Notes: generated from the letters alone by a model not told the origin. A stretch of DNA of 64,000 nucleotides from Symbiobacterium terraclitae (GCF_017874315.1 NZ_JAGGLG010000003.1:116332-180331), one strand, 5' to 3'. Counted from the first letter of the stretch, positions 24,389-32,640 are shown. Translations and numbers: made by a program.

Positions 24389-25080
24389 GTTCAGTTGTGG
24401 GCAGCAAGCGGGTATCTGCGGGACGGCTCCCTCGGGCTTTGCTGCGCAAAGGGCTGCCGGATTGACCCTTTGAACAGCAGGCGCCCGGACGCGCACTGCA
24501 CGTTCACTGGTCGGCCCTCTCGCCCTTTGCTTCGCAAAGGGCTGTCGGATTGACCGTTTGAACAGCCAATCTCCTGATGCGCACTACACGTTCATCGGTC
24601 GGCCCTCTCGCCCTTTGCTTCGCAGAGGGCTGTCGGATTGACCGTTTGAACAGCCAACCTCCTGATGCGCACTACACGTTCATCGGTCGGCCTTCTCGCC
24701 CTTTGCTTCGCAAAGGGCTGTCGGATTGACCGTTTGAACAGCCAACCTCCTGATGCGCACTACACGTTCATCGGTCGGCCCTCTCGCCCTTTGCTTCGCA
24801 AAGGGCTGCCGGGTTGACCCTTTGAACAGCCGGCGCCCGGACGCGCACTGCACGTTCACTGGTCGGCCCTCTCGCCCTTTGCTTCGCAAAGGGCTGTCGG
24901 ATTGACCCTTTGAACAGCAGGCGCCCGGACGCGCACTGCACGTTCACTGGTCGGCCCTCTCGCCCTTTGCTTCGCAAAGGGCTGCCGGGTTGCCCCTTGA
25001 ACAGCCGGCGCCCGGACGCGCACTGCACGTTCACTGGTCGGCCCTCTCGCCCCTTGCTTCGCAAAGGGCTGTCGGGCCAC

Positions 25081-25125
25081 CCATTTGGATAGCAGATGCG
25101 CGGAGCGCATCTGCTATCCAAATGG
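25081..25125 (-). terminator. terminator of tRNA-Pro(GGG)
   Basis: A 21-bp perfect stem (25081-25101 with 25105-25125) with loop GGA overlaps the encoded CCA. The design matches the hairpin after tRNA-Pro(CGG), although the arm sequences differ, and it borders the last 88-bp unit. Confidence 0.75.
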
Positions 25126-25199
25126 TCGGGCTGACAGGATTTGAACCTGCGACCTCTTCCACCCCAAGGAAGCGCGCTACCAAGCTGCGCCACAGCCCG
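25123..25199 (-). tRNA. tRNA-Pro (GGG)
   Basis: Acceptor CGGGCTG pairs with CAGCCCG, followed by A and encoded CCA. Anticodon stem CTTCC/GGAAG holds loop TTGGGGT, anticodon GGG, reading CCC and CCU. The proC T-box in this window has a CCC specifier, so this tRNA is its probable ligand. Confidence 0.95.
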
Positions 25200-25210
25200 A
25201 TTCGATGCAT

Positions 25211-25235
25211 CTGGGCCGGGGGTTGCCCGGCCCAG
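25211..25235 (-). terminator. hairpin between tRNA-Ser and tRNA-Pro(GGG)
   Basis: A 10-bp stem (CTGGGCCGGG with CCCGGCCCAG) with a 5-nt loop and no T run. It is more likely a processing signal or weak terminator within the tRNA transcript than a full stop. Confidence 0.4.
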
Positions 25236-25239
25236 ACTT

Positions 25240-25329
<90 letters not shown>

Positions 25330-25336
25330 AGGGTGT

Positions 25337-25412
25337 TGGCGCGCCGGGCAGGATTCGAACCTACGACCACCTGATTCGTAGTCAGGTACTCTATCCACTG
25401 AGCTACCGGCGC
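25337..25412 (-). tRNA. tRNA-Arg (ACG)
   Basis: Acceptor GCGCCGG/CCGGCGC with encoded CCA. Anticodon loop CTACGAA, anticodon ACG; A34 would be converted to inosine by TadA to read CGU, CGC and CGA. T arm GTAGGTTCGAATCCTGC. Confidence 0.96.
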
Positions 25413-25446
25413 AACCTGTCCGAACGCGGTTCGGGCGTCCGGACCT

Positions 25447-25522
25447 TGGTGGAGCTAAGGGGATTCGAACCCCTGACCTCTTGAGTGCGATTCAAGCGCT
25501 CTCCCAACTGAGCTATAGCCCC
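25447..25522 (-). tRNA. tRNA-Ala (CGC)
   Basis: Acceptor GGGGCTA/TAGCTCC with encoded CCA. Anticodon stem CTTGA/TCAAG holds loop ATCGCAC, anticodon CGC, reading GCG. A dedicated CGC isoacceptor fits the high GC content. Confidence 0.95.
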
Positions 25523-25541
25523 ATCTCACCTATGAAGTTGT

Positions 25542-25618
25542 TGGCGGAGGCGACGGGATTCGAACCCGCGATCTCGGCCGTGACAGGGCCGCATGTTAGG
25601 CCTCTACACCACGCCTCC
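25542..25618 (-). tRNA. tRNA-Asp (GTC)
   Basis: Acceptor GGAGGCG/CGCCTCC with encoded CCA. Anticodon stem CGGCC/GGCCG holds loop CTGTCAC, anticodon GTC. It is the first tRNA after the internal promoter at 25642-25670. Confidence 0.95.
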
Positions 25619-25641
25619 GTCTGCATCGGGCGACGAGCCGT

Positions 25642-25670
25642 ATTATATCAGGACTTCGGGTGTTATGCAA
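25642..25670 (-). promoter_or_regulatory. internal sigma-A promoter in the tRNA cluster
   Basis: TTGCAT (25665-25670), 17 nt, perfect TATAAT (25642-25647) on the minus strand, in the gap between tRNA-Lys and tRNA-Asp. It gives the last six tRNA genes their own start. Confidence 0.85.
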
Positions 25671-25673
25671 CCC

Positions 25674-25750
25674 TGGTGGACCGCGTAGGACTCGAACCTA
25701 CAACCAGACGATTAAGAGTCGCCTGCTCTACCAATTGAGCTAGCGGTCCA
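25674..25750 (-). tRNA. tRNA-Lys (CTT)
   Basis: Acceptor TGGACCG/CGGTCCA with encoded CCA. Anticodon loop CTCTTAA, anticodon CTT, reading AAG. T arm GTAGGTTCGAGTCCTAC. Confidence 0.95.
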
Positions 25751-25755
25751 TGTGC

Positions 25756-25829
25756 TGGAGCGGGCGATGGGAATCGAACCCACGCTTTCAGCTTGGGAAG
25801 CTGAAGTTCTACCATTAAACTACGCCCGC
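25756..25829 (-). tRNA. tRNA-Gly (CCC)
   Basis: Acceptor GCGGGCG/CGCCCGC with T and encoded CCA. Anticodon stem TCAGC/GCTGA holds loop TTCCCAA, anticodon CCC, reading GGG. Confidence 0.95.
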
Positions 25830-25831
25830 GG

Positions 25832-25906
25832 TGGCTCCGGCAGTAGGATTCGAACCTACAACCCTCCGGTTAACAGCCGGATGCTCTACCGTTGAGCTAT
25901 GCCGGA
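25832..25906 (-). tRNA. tRNA-Asn (GTT)
   Basis: Acceptor TCCGGCA/TGCCGGA with G and encoded CCA. Anticodon stem TCCGG/CCGGA holds loop CTGTTAA, anticodon GTT. It is the first tRNA in the cluster, about 20 nt after the predicted transcription start. Confidence 0.95.
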
Positions 25907-25935
25907 ATCTCGCCGCTAACGGCCGGCGAGGATTA

Positions 25936-25964
25936 ATGATACCCGAAACATCGCGGCGACGCAA
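25936..25964 (-). promoter_or_regulatory. promoter of the tRNA cluster
   Basis: TTGCGT (25959-25964), 17 nt, TATCAT (25936-25941) on the minus strand, 30 nt upstream of tRNA-Asn. The short region downstream holds a GC-rich inverted repeat (CTCGCCGGCCGTTAGCGGCGAG), as seen in stable-RNA leaders. Confidence 0.75.
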
Positions 25965-26011
25965 GCGTCCTGGTGAAAGAATAACTTGCGAGTTAACTCC
26001 GCGAGATCAGA

Positions 26012-27067
26012 TCAGCCTGCCGGGTGGACGCCCTGCGCCGCACCCCTCGGCGCGCCGCCGGCCGCAGGCGCCCACGGCGCGGTGAGATGGCACGCCACCC
26101 ACCGGCCGCCGCCGCGGTCGGTCAGCGCCGGCCGCACCGTCCGGCACACCTCTCCCGCCGCCGCCGGGCAGCGCGGGTGGAAGGGACAGCCGGGCGGCGG
26201 GTCCAGCGGGCTGGGCGGTACGCCCTGCAGGATGATGCGCTCCCGCCGCCCCTGGCCGGGCGCCGCCGAGAGCAGCGCGTGGGTGTACGGGTGCAGCGGG
26301 TCGCGGAAGAGCGGCTCCGTCGGGCCGATCTCCACGATCTGGCCCAGGTACATCACCGCCACCCGGCTGCTCAGGTGGCGCACCACGCCCAGGTCGTGCG
26401 AGATGAAGAGGTAGGTGAGGCGCAGCTCCCGCTGCAGGTCCTCCAGCAGGTTGATGATCTGCGCCTGGACGGACACGTCCAGGGCCGAGACCGGCTCGTC
26501 CGCCACGATCAGCCGGGGGTGCATGGCCAGGGCCCGGGCGATGGCGATGCGCTGCCGCTGGCCGCCGCTGAACTGGTGCGGGTACTGGTCCAGATGGCGG
26601 GCGGAGAGGCCCACCCGCTCCACCAGCGCCGCCGCCTCCCGGCGCCGCTCCCGGGGCGGCAGGCCCCGCAGGGCCAGCGGCACGGAGAGGATCTGCCGCA
26701 CCGTCTTGCGGGGGTTCAGCGAGGCGTACGGGTTCTGGAAGACGATCTGCGCCTGCTGGCGGAACCGGCGGAGGCCGGCGGCGTCGAGCTCGAACACGTC
26801 CTGCCCGTCGAAGCGCACGTGCCCCCGGGTGGGGGTGTGCAGGTGCAGGATCGTGCGCCCCAGCGTCGACTTGCCGGATCCGCTCTCCCCCACCAGCCCC
26901 AGCGTCTCGCCCTCGTGCAGCACAAAGGAGACCCCGTTCACCGCGTGGACCACGCGGTTGCCGCCGCCGGTCAGCAGCCGGGCGAGGAGGCTGCGGGGCA
27001 GGATGAACTGCTTGTGCAGGTCCACGACCTCGAGCAGCGGCGGTCCGGCTTGGCCCGGCACACTCAC
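26012..27067 (-). CDS. dppF: peptide ABC transporter ATP-binding protein (OppF/DppF)
   Basis: One of the two ATPases of a peptide or nickel importer, 351 residues. Walker A VGESGSGKSTLGRTIL, Q-loop IVFQNPYASLNPRKTV, signature HQFSGGQRQRIAIARAL, Walker B RLIVADEPVSALDVSVQ, and the C-terminal oligopeptide domain with the CPFHPRCP iron-sulfur-like cysteine motif. GTG 27067 with GGAGG 10 nt upstream overlaps the stop of the preceding ATPase. It is the last gene of a five-gene operon (binding protein, two permeases, two ATPases) read from 31542. Confidence 0.95.
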   Translation of the reverse strand: MSVPGQAGPPLLEVVDLHKQFILPRSLLARLLTGGGNRVVHAVNGVSFVLHEGETLGLVGESGSGKSTLGRTILHLHTPTRGHVRFDGQDVFELDAAGLRRFRQQAQIVFQNPYASLNPRKTVRQILSVPLALRGLPPRERRREAAALVERVGLSARHLDQYPHQFSGGQRQRIAIARALAMHPRLIVADEPVSALDVSVQAQIINLLEDLQRELRLTYLFISHDLGVVRHLSSRVAVMYLGQIVEIGPTEPLFRDPLHPYTHALLSAAPGQGRRERIILQGVPPSPLDPPPGCPFHPRCPAAAGEVCRTVRPALTDRGGGRWVACHLTAPWAPAAGGAPRGAAQGVHPAG

Positions 27068-28047
27068 CCCGCCATCACCTCCTCCGCGCGGACGCACGCT
27101 ACCTCGCGGCCGTCCGCCAGCTGCCGCAGCGGGACCTCCCCGGCCCGGCACTCGGCCGTCGCGTGGGGGCAGCGGTCGGCAAAGGCGCAGCCCCGGGGGA
27201 GCTGCGTCAGGTCCGGCAGCGACCCGGGGATCGGCTCCAGCCGCCCCTTCCGGCCGCCCCACACGGGCAGGCAGCCAACCAGCCCGCGGGTGTACGGGTG
27301 GTGCGGCGCGGCCACGACCTGCCAGGCCGGCCCCACCTCGACGATGCGGCCGGCGTACATCACGGCGACGCGGTCGCAGAACTCGGCCGCCAGGCCGATG
27401 TCGTGGCTGACCAGCAGGATGGCGGTGTTGCGCGTGCGGTTGATCTCCCGCAGAAGGTCGAGGATCTGGGCCTGGATCGTCACGTCCAGCGCCGTGGTCG
27501 GCTCATCGGCCAGCAGGAGGCGCGGGTTGCAGGCCAGCGCCGCGGCGATCAGCACGCGCTGGAGCATGCCCCCGCTGAACTCGTGGGGGTAGGCGCGGTA
27601 CCGCTGGGCGGCGTTCGCGATGCCCACCGCCTCCAGCAGCTGCAGGACCCGCGCCCGTTCCTCGGCGCGGGACTTGCAGTACCGGTGCACCCTCAGGCTC
27701 TCCCGCACCTGCTCGCCGATGGGCATGGCGGGGTTGAGCGCGGTCATCGGGTCCTGGAAGACCATGCCGATCTCGTAGCCCCGCACGCCGCGGTAGGCCC
27801 GGGGCGAGAGCCGGGTCAGCTCCCTCCCCTTCAGCCGGACCGACGAGCCGGGCAGAATCCGCCCCGGCCGCGGGATCAGCCCCATCACGGCCAGCAGCAC
27901 GGTCGACTTGCCCGACCCGGACTCGCCGATCAGCCCCACGACCTCTCCCGCCTGCACCCGGAGGCTCACGCCGTCGACCGCGCGCAGGGGGCCCCGGGGC
28001 GACGGAAACTCCACAGACAGGTTTTCAATGGCCAGGAGCGGCCCCAC
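27064..28047 (-). CDS. dppD: peptide ABC transporter ATP-binding protein (OppD/DppD)
   Basis: Second ATPase of the importer, 327 residues. Walker A IGESGSGKSTVLLAVM, Q-loop MVFQDPMTALNPAMPI, signature HEFSGGMLQRVLIAAAL, Walker B LLLADEPTTALDVTIQ, and C-terminal CAFADRCPHATAEC cysteines typical of the Opp/Dpp ATPases. The signature GGML replaces the usual GGMR. Start GTG 28047 with GGGAGGGAG upstream. It is coupled to dppF by overlap and lies 15 nt after the permease gene. Confidence 0.95.
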   Translation of the reverse strand: MGPLLAIENLSVEFPSPRGPLRAVDGVSLRVQAGEVVGLIGESGSGKSTVLLAVMGLIPRPGRILPGSSVRLKGRELTRLSPRAYRGVRGYEIGMVFQDPMTALNPAMPIGEQVRESLRVHRYCKSRAEERARVLQLLEAVGIANAAQRYRAYPHEFSGGMLQRVLIAAALACNPRLLLADEPTTALDVTIQAQILDLLREINRTRNTAILLVSHDIGLAAEFCDRVAVMYAGRIVEVGPAWQVVAAPHHPYTRGLVGCLPVWGGRKGRLEPIPGSLPDLTQLPRGCAFADRCPHATAECRAGEVPLRQLADGREVACVRAEEVMAG

Positions 28048-28062
28048 GTCAGCTCCCTCCCC

Positions 28063-28908
28063 TCACCGCCGCATGCGGGGATCCAGCACGTCCCGCAGGC
28101 CCTCGCCGAACATGTTGATCGCCAGCACCAACCCCACGATGGCCAGCCCGGGCATCGTGGCCACCCACCATGCGTTCAGCATCTGGTCCCGGCCGGCATT
28201 GACCATGGAACCCCACGCCGGGATCGAAGGGGGAATGCCGAGGCCCAGGAATGAGAGCGAGGCCTCCATGATGATCATGTAGCCCATGCGGAGCGTGGCC
28301 AGCACCAGCAGGGAGTGGATGATGTTGGGCAGCACCTCCCCGGCGATGATGGCCACCGGCCCCCGCCCCAGCGCCCGGGCGGCCTCCACGTACTCCTTGG
28401 TCCCCTCCGTCAGCATCTCGCCGCGGGCGAGCCGGAAGAACTCCACCCAGGCCTTGAAGCAGAGGGCGATGATCAGGTTGCCGAAGCCCGGCCCGATGAC
28501 GGCCATGGCGAAGATCGTGAACAGCAGGTAGGGGAAGCCCATCAGCAGGTCGGCGACGCGCGAGAGGATCCGGTCCACCCAGCCTCTCCAGTAGCCGGCG
28601 ACGCAGCCCAGCACGGTGCCCACGGTCAGGGAGATGGCCACCGAGATCAGCCCCACCAGCAGCGAGACCCGTGCACCGTACAGGATGCGTGTGAAGATGT
28701 CCTGCCCCAGCTGGTCCGTCCCCAGCAGGTGGGCGGCCGTGCCGCCGTCAACGAAGGCCGGCGGCTTCAGGCGGTCCGCCAGCACCATCTCCCGGGGGCC
28801 GTACGGCGCGATCCAGGGGGCGAGGAGCGCCGCCAGGATGTAGAGCAGAATGACGACCAGGCCAACCACGGCGCCAGGGTGGCTGATCAGACGGCGCCAG
28901 AAACCCAT
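28063..28908 (-). CDS. dppC: peptide ABC transporter permease (OppC/DppC)
   Basis: A 281-residue inner-membrane permease with the OppC N-terminal domain (RLISHPGAVVGLVVILLYIL), HLLGTDQLGQDIFTRILYGA, about six helices, and the EAA loop EYVEAARALGRGPVAIIAGEVLPN split by the family's conserved Gly. The C-terminus LGLGIPPSIPAWGSM is typical. ATG 28908 with GGAGG upstream. It pairs with the OppB-like permease that ends 13 nt before it. Confidence 0.95.
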   Translation of the reverse strand: MGFWRRLISHPGAVVGLVVILLYILAALLAPWIAPYGPREMVLADRLKPPAFVDGGTAAHLLGTDQLGQDIFTRILYGARVSLLVGLISVAISLTVGTVLGCVAGYWRGWVDRILSRVADLLMGFPYLLFTIFAMAVIGPGFGNLIIALCFKAWVEFFRLARGEMLTEGTKEYVEAARALGRGPVAIIAGEVLPNIIHSLLVLATLRMGYMIIMEASLSFLGLGIPPSIPAWGSMVNAGRDQMLNAWWVATMPGLAIVGLVLAINMFGEGLRDVLDPRMRR

Positions 28909-28920
28909 TGCCCACCTCCT

Positions 28921-29931
28921 TCACAGTTCGAGCTTGGGATTGAGCTGCGTGTAGAGGATGTCGACCAGCAGGTTGGCGATCAGGAACGTCAGGGCGTAGA
29001 GCATCACGGCGCCCTGCACCAGGGCGTAGTCGCGCCCGAAGATGGCGCCCACCACGAGCCGGCCGAGCCCCGGCCAGCCGAACACCGTCTCGACGATCAT
29101 GTTGCCGCCCAACAGCACGCCCAGCTGCAGGCCGGCCACCGTCACGGTGGGGATCAGGGCGTTGCGCAGGGCATGGCGCAGCACCACCTGCCACTCGGGC
29201 ACGCCACGGGCCCGGGCGGCGGTGACGTAGTCCATGTGCAGCGCCTCCAGCATCGAGGAGCGGGTCACCCGGGCGATGATCGCCGTCAGCTCCGCGCCCA
29301 GGGTGACGGCAGGGAGCAGCAGGTGGAGCAGGGCGTCCTTGAGCAGCGCCCAGTCGCGGGTCAGCAGTGCATCCAGCACGTACAGGCCGGTCAGGTCCGG
29401 CGGCGCGATGCCCGCGGAGAGGCGTCCCTGGACCGGCGTCCAGCCCAGGTGCACCGAGAACAGCATGATGGCCATGATGCCGAGCCAGAAGGCGGGCATG
29501 GAGATGCCCAGAAAGGACACCCCCATGGCCAGCCGGTCGAACGAGGAGTTGCGCCAGACGGCCGACAGCACGCCGATGGGCAGGCCGATCAGGAGCGCCA
29601 CGAGGAGCGCGGCCAGCGCCAGCTCCACCGTGGCGGGGAAGGCGTCGAGGATCACGTCGGCGACGGGGCGCTGCTCCCGGAAGGAGGTGCCCAGGTCGCC
29701 CCGGAGCAGCCCCCGCACGAAGATGGAGAGCTGCTCCGGCAGCGGACGGTCGAGGTGGAGCTCGCGGCGCAGGGCTTCGATCTCGGCCTGGGAGACGTTG
29801 CCGGACTGGCCCATCATGATGTCGACGGGGTCACCGGGCAGCAGGCGCACGAAGCCGAAGACCAGGAGCAGCATCAACAGCGACATCGGCAGGGCCGTCA
29901 GCACGCGCTCCAGGATCCGTACCGCCTTCAC
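28921..29931 (-). CDS. dppB: peptide ABC transporter permease (OppB/DppB)
   Basis: A 336-residue permease starting KAVRILERVLTALPMSLLML. The OppB signature PGDPVDIMMG is followed by helices and the EAA loop DYVTAARARGVPEWQVVLRHALRN. Ends AILYTQLNPKLEL-like. Start GTG 29931 with GAGGAGGAAGG upstream. It lies 12 nt after the stop of the binding-protein gene; the two permeases form the translocation channel for the substrate delivered by that protein. Confidence 0.95.
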   Translation of the reverse strand: MKAVRILERVLTALPMSLLMLLLVFGFVRLLPGDPVDIMMGQSGNVSQAEIEALRRELHLDRPLPEQLSIFVRGLLRGDLGTSFREQRPVADVILDAFPATVELALAALLVALLIGLPIGVLSAVWRNSSFDRLAMGVSFLGISMPAFWLGIMAIMLFSVHLGWTPVQGRLSAGIAPPDLTGLYVLDALLTRDWALLKDALLHLLLPAVTLGAELTAIIARVTRSSMLEALHMDYVTAARARGVPEWQVVLRHALRNALIPTVTVAGLQLGVLLGGNMIVETVFGWPGLGRLVVGAIFGRDYALVQGAVMLYALTFLIANLLVDILYTQLNPKLEL

Positions 29932-29943
29932 GCCTTCCTCCTC

Positions 29944-31542
29944 CTAGTCGGTCACATAGCCGGCCTCCTGCAGGAGCTTCCTGGCCAGGTCGGGGTCGTA
30001 CGCCAGGGGGGCCAGGTCTGCGTCGTAGCCGAAGCCGCTGGGCAGCATCGCGGTGGCCACCCGGTGGGCCCGGCCGCCGTAGATCTCCTTCAGGATCGTG
30101 TCCCAGTCGATGGCGTGGTTCAGGGCCCGGCGCACCCGGGCGTCCGTCAGCACCTTGTTGTTGAGCTCGATCATGTAGAGGCGGGTGCCCTGCGTGGTGA
30201 GGACCTGGATGTTGCTGTCGGCTTCCAGGGCGGCGATCTGGTCGATGGGCACCTCCTGGATGATGTGGACCTCCCCGGCCTTCAGCGCTGCCACACGGGT
30301 GGAGGGCTCGGGGATCATGCGGAAGGTGACCGTCTTCAGCTGGGCCGGCCCCACCGGCGCCAGGGCGTCGGACCCGCCGTAGTAGTCGTCGAACCGCTCC
30401 AGCACGATCTCGCTGTCCACCTGCCCGCGCACGAACTTGAAGGGGCCGGTGCCCATGGGCGCCGCGGACAGGGCCTGGGAGGAGCCCACCTTCTCCACGT
30501 ACGCCTTGGACAGGATCTGGGTGTGCGGCAGGAGCTGCAGCCAGGTCGGGAAGGGGTACTCCAGCTCGAAGCGCACCTCATAGTCGCTTACCTTCTCGAT
30601 CTTCTTGATCGGTCCCACCAGGCTGAGGCGGGGCGACGGCTGGCCGTCGATGCCGTCGGGCGCGAGGATGCGCTCGAAGGTGAAGACGACGTCGTCAGCG
30701 GTCATCTCGGTGCCGTCGTGGAACTTGACTCCCTGCTTCAGCTTGAACACGTAGGTAGTCGGATCCGGCTGCTCCCACGACTCGGCCAGCTCGGGCACGA
30801 TCCGGCCGTCGGGAGTACGGGTGACGAGGCCGTCGTAGATGTTGCGGATCACCGTCTCGGTGTCGCGGTCCCGGTGGTTCGCCGGGTCCAGCGACTGCAG
30901 CCGGTCGACCCGCAGACCCACCACCAGCGAGTCGGCCCCGGTCCGGCTCACGTCGTGAAGGTTGATGCGGCTGTCCATGGCGGGGGTGAAGCCGACCACG
31001 TCCGCGGTGGCGGCCTCGACCACGTCCATGTAGTAGCCGAAGATCCAGGGGGCGTCCTCGATCAGGATCCGCTGCACCTGCTCATAGGCCTTGCGGCGCT
31101 CCTCCGGATCGACCCCTGCCGCGCCCTGGTCCAGCAGGCGGTCGACCTCGGGGTTGGCGTAGAAGGAGTAGTTGCCGCGATCGCCGGTCTTCAGCTTCGG
31201 CACGGCCAGGTCGTAGGGATCAAAAGTGGAGCTGCCCCAGTCCTGGGTGTACGCCACCCGGTTGCCCTGCTTGATCTCCTCCAGCAGGGCGCTCTTCTCC
31301 CAGATGCGCACCTCGGCCTGGACGCCCACCTGGCGCAGGTAGTTGGCCACCACCTCCGCCTCCGGGATCCGACCCTGGAAGGTGTCGATGGTGATGGAGA
31401 GCCGCTGGCCCTGCGTGGAGGTCCCGCCCTGTGACTGCTCGCCGGTCTGGCTGCTCCGCTGCCCCGCAGAGCACCCCACCACCAGCACCAGGCCGGCCGC
31501 GATGACAGGGGCCAGCAGCCGAATCAGTCGTCCGCGTCTCAC
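29944..31542 (-). CDS. peptide ABC transporter solute-binding lipoprotein, circularly permuted
   Basis: A 532-residue SBP_bac_5 (family 5) binding protein with a lipoprotein signal and lipobox VVGC (Cys24). The domain order is unusual. Residues about 47-200 (LSITIDTFQGRIPEAEVV, NPEVDRLLDQGAAGVDPEER, ILIEDAPWI, RINLHDV) are what normally ends the family. Residues about 205-532 (SLVVGLRVDRLQSLDPANHR, PELAESWEQPDPTTYVFKLK, GVKFHDGTEMTADDVVFTFE, and the final YDPDLARKLLQEAGY) are what normally begins it. The two halves are complete and in one frame, so it reads as a circular permutation rather than a truncation. GTG 31542 with GGAGG 8 nt upstream. It heads the importer operon. Confidence 0.9.
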   Translation of the reverse strand: MRRGRLIRLLAPVIAAGLVLVVGCSAGQRSSQTGEQSQGGTSTQGQRLSITIDTFQGRIPEAEVVANYLRQVGVQAEVRIWEKSALLEEIKQGNRVAYTQDWGSSTFDPYDLAVPKLKTGDRGNYSFYANPEVDRLLDQGAAGVDPEERRKAYEQVQRILIEDAPWIFGYYMDVVEAATADVVGFTPAMDSRINLHDVSRTGADSLVVGLRVDRLQSLDPANHRDRDTETVIRNIYDGLVTRTPDGRIVPELAESWEQPDPTTYVFKLKQGVKFHDGTEMTADDVVFTFERILAPDGIDGQPSPRLSLVGPIKKIEKVSDYEVRFELEYPFPTWLQLLPHTQILSKAYVEKVGSSQALSAAPMGTGPFKFVRGQVDSEIVLERFDDYYGGSDALAPVGPAQLKTVTFRMIPEPSTRVAALKAGEVHIIQEVPIDQIAALEADSNIQVLTTQGTRLYMIELNNKVLTDARVRRALNHAIDWDTILKEIYGGRAHRVATAMLPSGFGYDADLAPLAYDPDLARKLLQEAGYVTD

Positions 31543-31724
31543 CAACACATCCTCCTTCTCCCGTGTTCCTACATGGGGCGTAGTTCGGTGGATCTTCAGG
31601 CGACTGGATCTTCAACGTATCCTACAACTTGTGCGCAATCTGCAGGTTGGAGGATTTCGACACACCGGCCGCAAACCCCTCCAGGGCGGCGGGATAAATC
31701 GGAATATACGCTCGAGCGCCTCCG

Positions 31725-31753
31725 CACCCTCTTCTTGCAGTTGCCATACAATA
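31725..31753 (+). promoter_or_regulatory. candidate sigma-K-like promoter
   Basis: CATACAATA (31745-31753) fits the sigma-K -10 pattern CATAnnnTA, with an AC (31725-31726) 18 nt upstream for the minimal -35. It lies 21 nt before the start of a gene that looks like a spore-coat candidate. Spacing is slightly long, so this is a tentative call. Confidence 0.4.
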
Positions 31754-31774
31754 CAGCCGTGGGAGGGGAGACGG

Positions 31775-32602
31775 ATGAACCAGCACCAATATCCGGGATA
31801 CGGACCGGAGGCCACCCCGCCATTCGGGGGGATGATGCCCGGCGGAATGGGGCCCGGAGGCATGTGGCCGGGCGGGATGGGGCCCGGCGGCGTGATCCCG
31901 GGCGGGATGATGCCCGGTGGAATGATGCCCGGTGGAATGATGCCCGGTGGGATGATGCCCGGTGGGATGATGCCCGGCGGGATGATGCCCGGCGGGATGA
32001 TGCCCGGCGGGATGATGCCCGGCGGGATGATGCCCGGCGGGATGATGCCCGGCGGCATGACGCCCGGCGGGATGGCGCCCGGCGACATGATGCGTGACGC
32101 CCGCCCGGAGGGGAGGCCCATGGGGGACCTGCCCGAGTCCGCGCCCGAGCTCGTGCCCGCAGTTCCGGCGCTGCCTCTGCCCTCCGGCGACCTGGCAGCC
32201 CTGGCTCGCAGGATTCCGAAGTACTTACAGGACGAAGTCACGTCAGCCGCTTTCTACCGGCATCTGGCGGGGGAGGCCCGGGACGAGAAGGTCCGCGGCT
32301 ACCTCGAGCAGGCTGCCGCGGATGAGGATAAGCACTTCCGGTTGCTCAGTGATCTGTACTTCCGGCTGACCGGTCGCCGGCTGCACCCCACCGCACAGCG
32401 CGTACCGCACAGCTCGCACCGGGACGGTCTGCTGATCGCCGCAAATGACGGGATCAAGGCGTACGGGGAGTACGAGGACGAGTACCAGCGGGCGACCGAC
32501 CCGTACCTCCGCTGGCTCTTCTTCGAGCTCCTCTCCGATGAGATCGGGCACGCAGTCCGCCTTAACACCATCCTGCACATGGCGGGTGGACATGGGGAAT
32601 AA
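31775..32602 (+). CDS. ferritin-like protein with (MMPGG)n repeat tail
   Basis: A 275-residue protein in two parts. The first 105 residues are low complexity: MNQHQYPGYGPEATPPFGG then 17 pentapeptide units, ten of them identical MMPGG. The second part (about 140-275) is a four-helix ferritin/rubrerythrin-like domain with YLQDEVTSAAFYRHLAGEA, AAADEDKHFRLLSD, GEYEDEYQR and LLSDEIGHAVRLNTIL. The two ExxH pairs (EDKH, EIGH) suit a di-metal site. Family members include CotJC/CotF-like spore proteins, so a coat role is inferred, helped by the sigma-K-like promoter. ATG 31775 with GGAGGGGAG upstream. Divergent from the peptide importer. Confidence 0.85.
   Translation: MNQHQYPGYGPEATPPFGGMMPGGMGPGGMWPGGMGPGGVIPGGMMPGGMMPGGMMPGGMMPGGMMPGGMMPGGMMPGGMMPGGMMPGGMMPGGMTPGGMAPGDMMRDARPEGRPMGDLPESAPELVPAVPALPLPSGDLAALARRIPKYLQDEVTSAAFYRHLAGEARDEKVRGYLEQAAADEDKHFRLLSDLYFRLTGRRLHPTAQRVPHSSHRDGLLIAANDGIKAYGEYEDEYQRATDPYLRWLFFELLSDEIGHAVRLNTILHMAGGHGE
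31832..32086 (+). repeat. 15-bp in-frame tandem repeat (17 units)
   Basis: Unit ATGATGCCCGGCGGG encodes MMPGG. Seventeen units run from 31832 to 32086 with variants MGPGG, MWPGG, VIPGG, MTPGG and MAPGD at the edges and ten identical peptides in the centre. The last five central units are identical at DNA level, which suggests recent slippage and length variation between strains. Confidence 0.95.
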
Positions 32603-32607
32603 CCGGT

Positions 32608-32640
32608 GAGGCACGCCGCAGGGCGGTGTGCCTCGCTTCG
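32608..32640 (+). terminator. terminator of the ferritin-like gene
   Basis: A 12-bp stem (GAGGCACGCCGC with GCGGTGTGCCTC, one G-U) with a 3-nt loop, 6 nt after the stop, followed by GCTTCGT. Confidence 0.65.

Noticed and set aside
28315..31434. 1039-codon open frame on the plus strand
   Set aside because: Antisense shadow of the peptide importer operon, which is supported on the minus strand by full ABC motifs and spacing.
31944..32086. Collagen-like Gly-X-Y domain
   Set aside because: The unit is five residues (MMPGG), not three, so it cannot form a collagen triple helix register.
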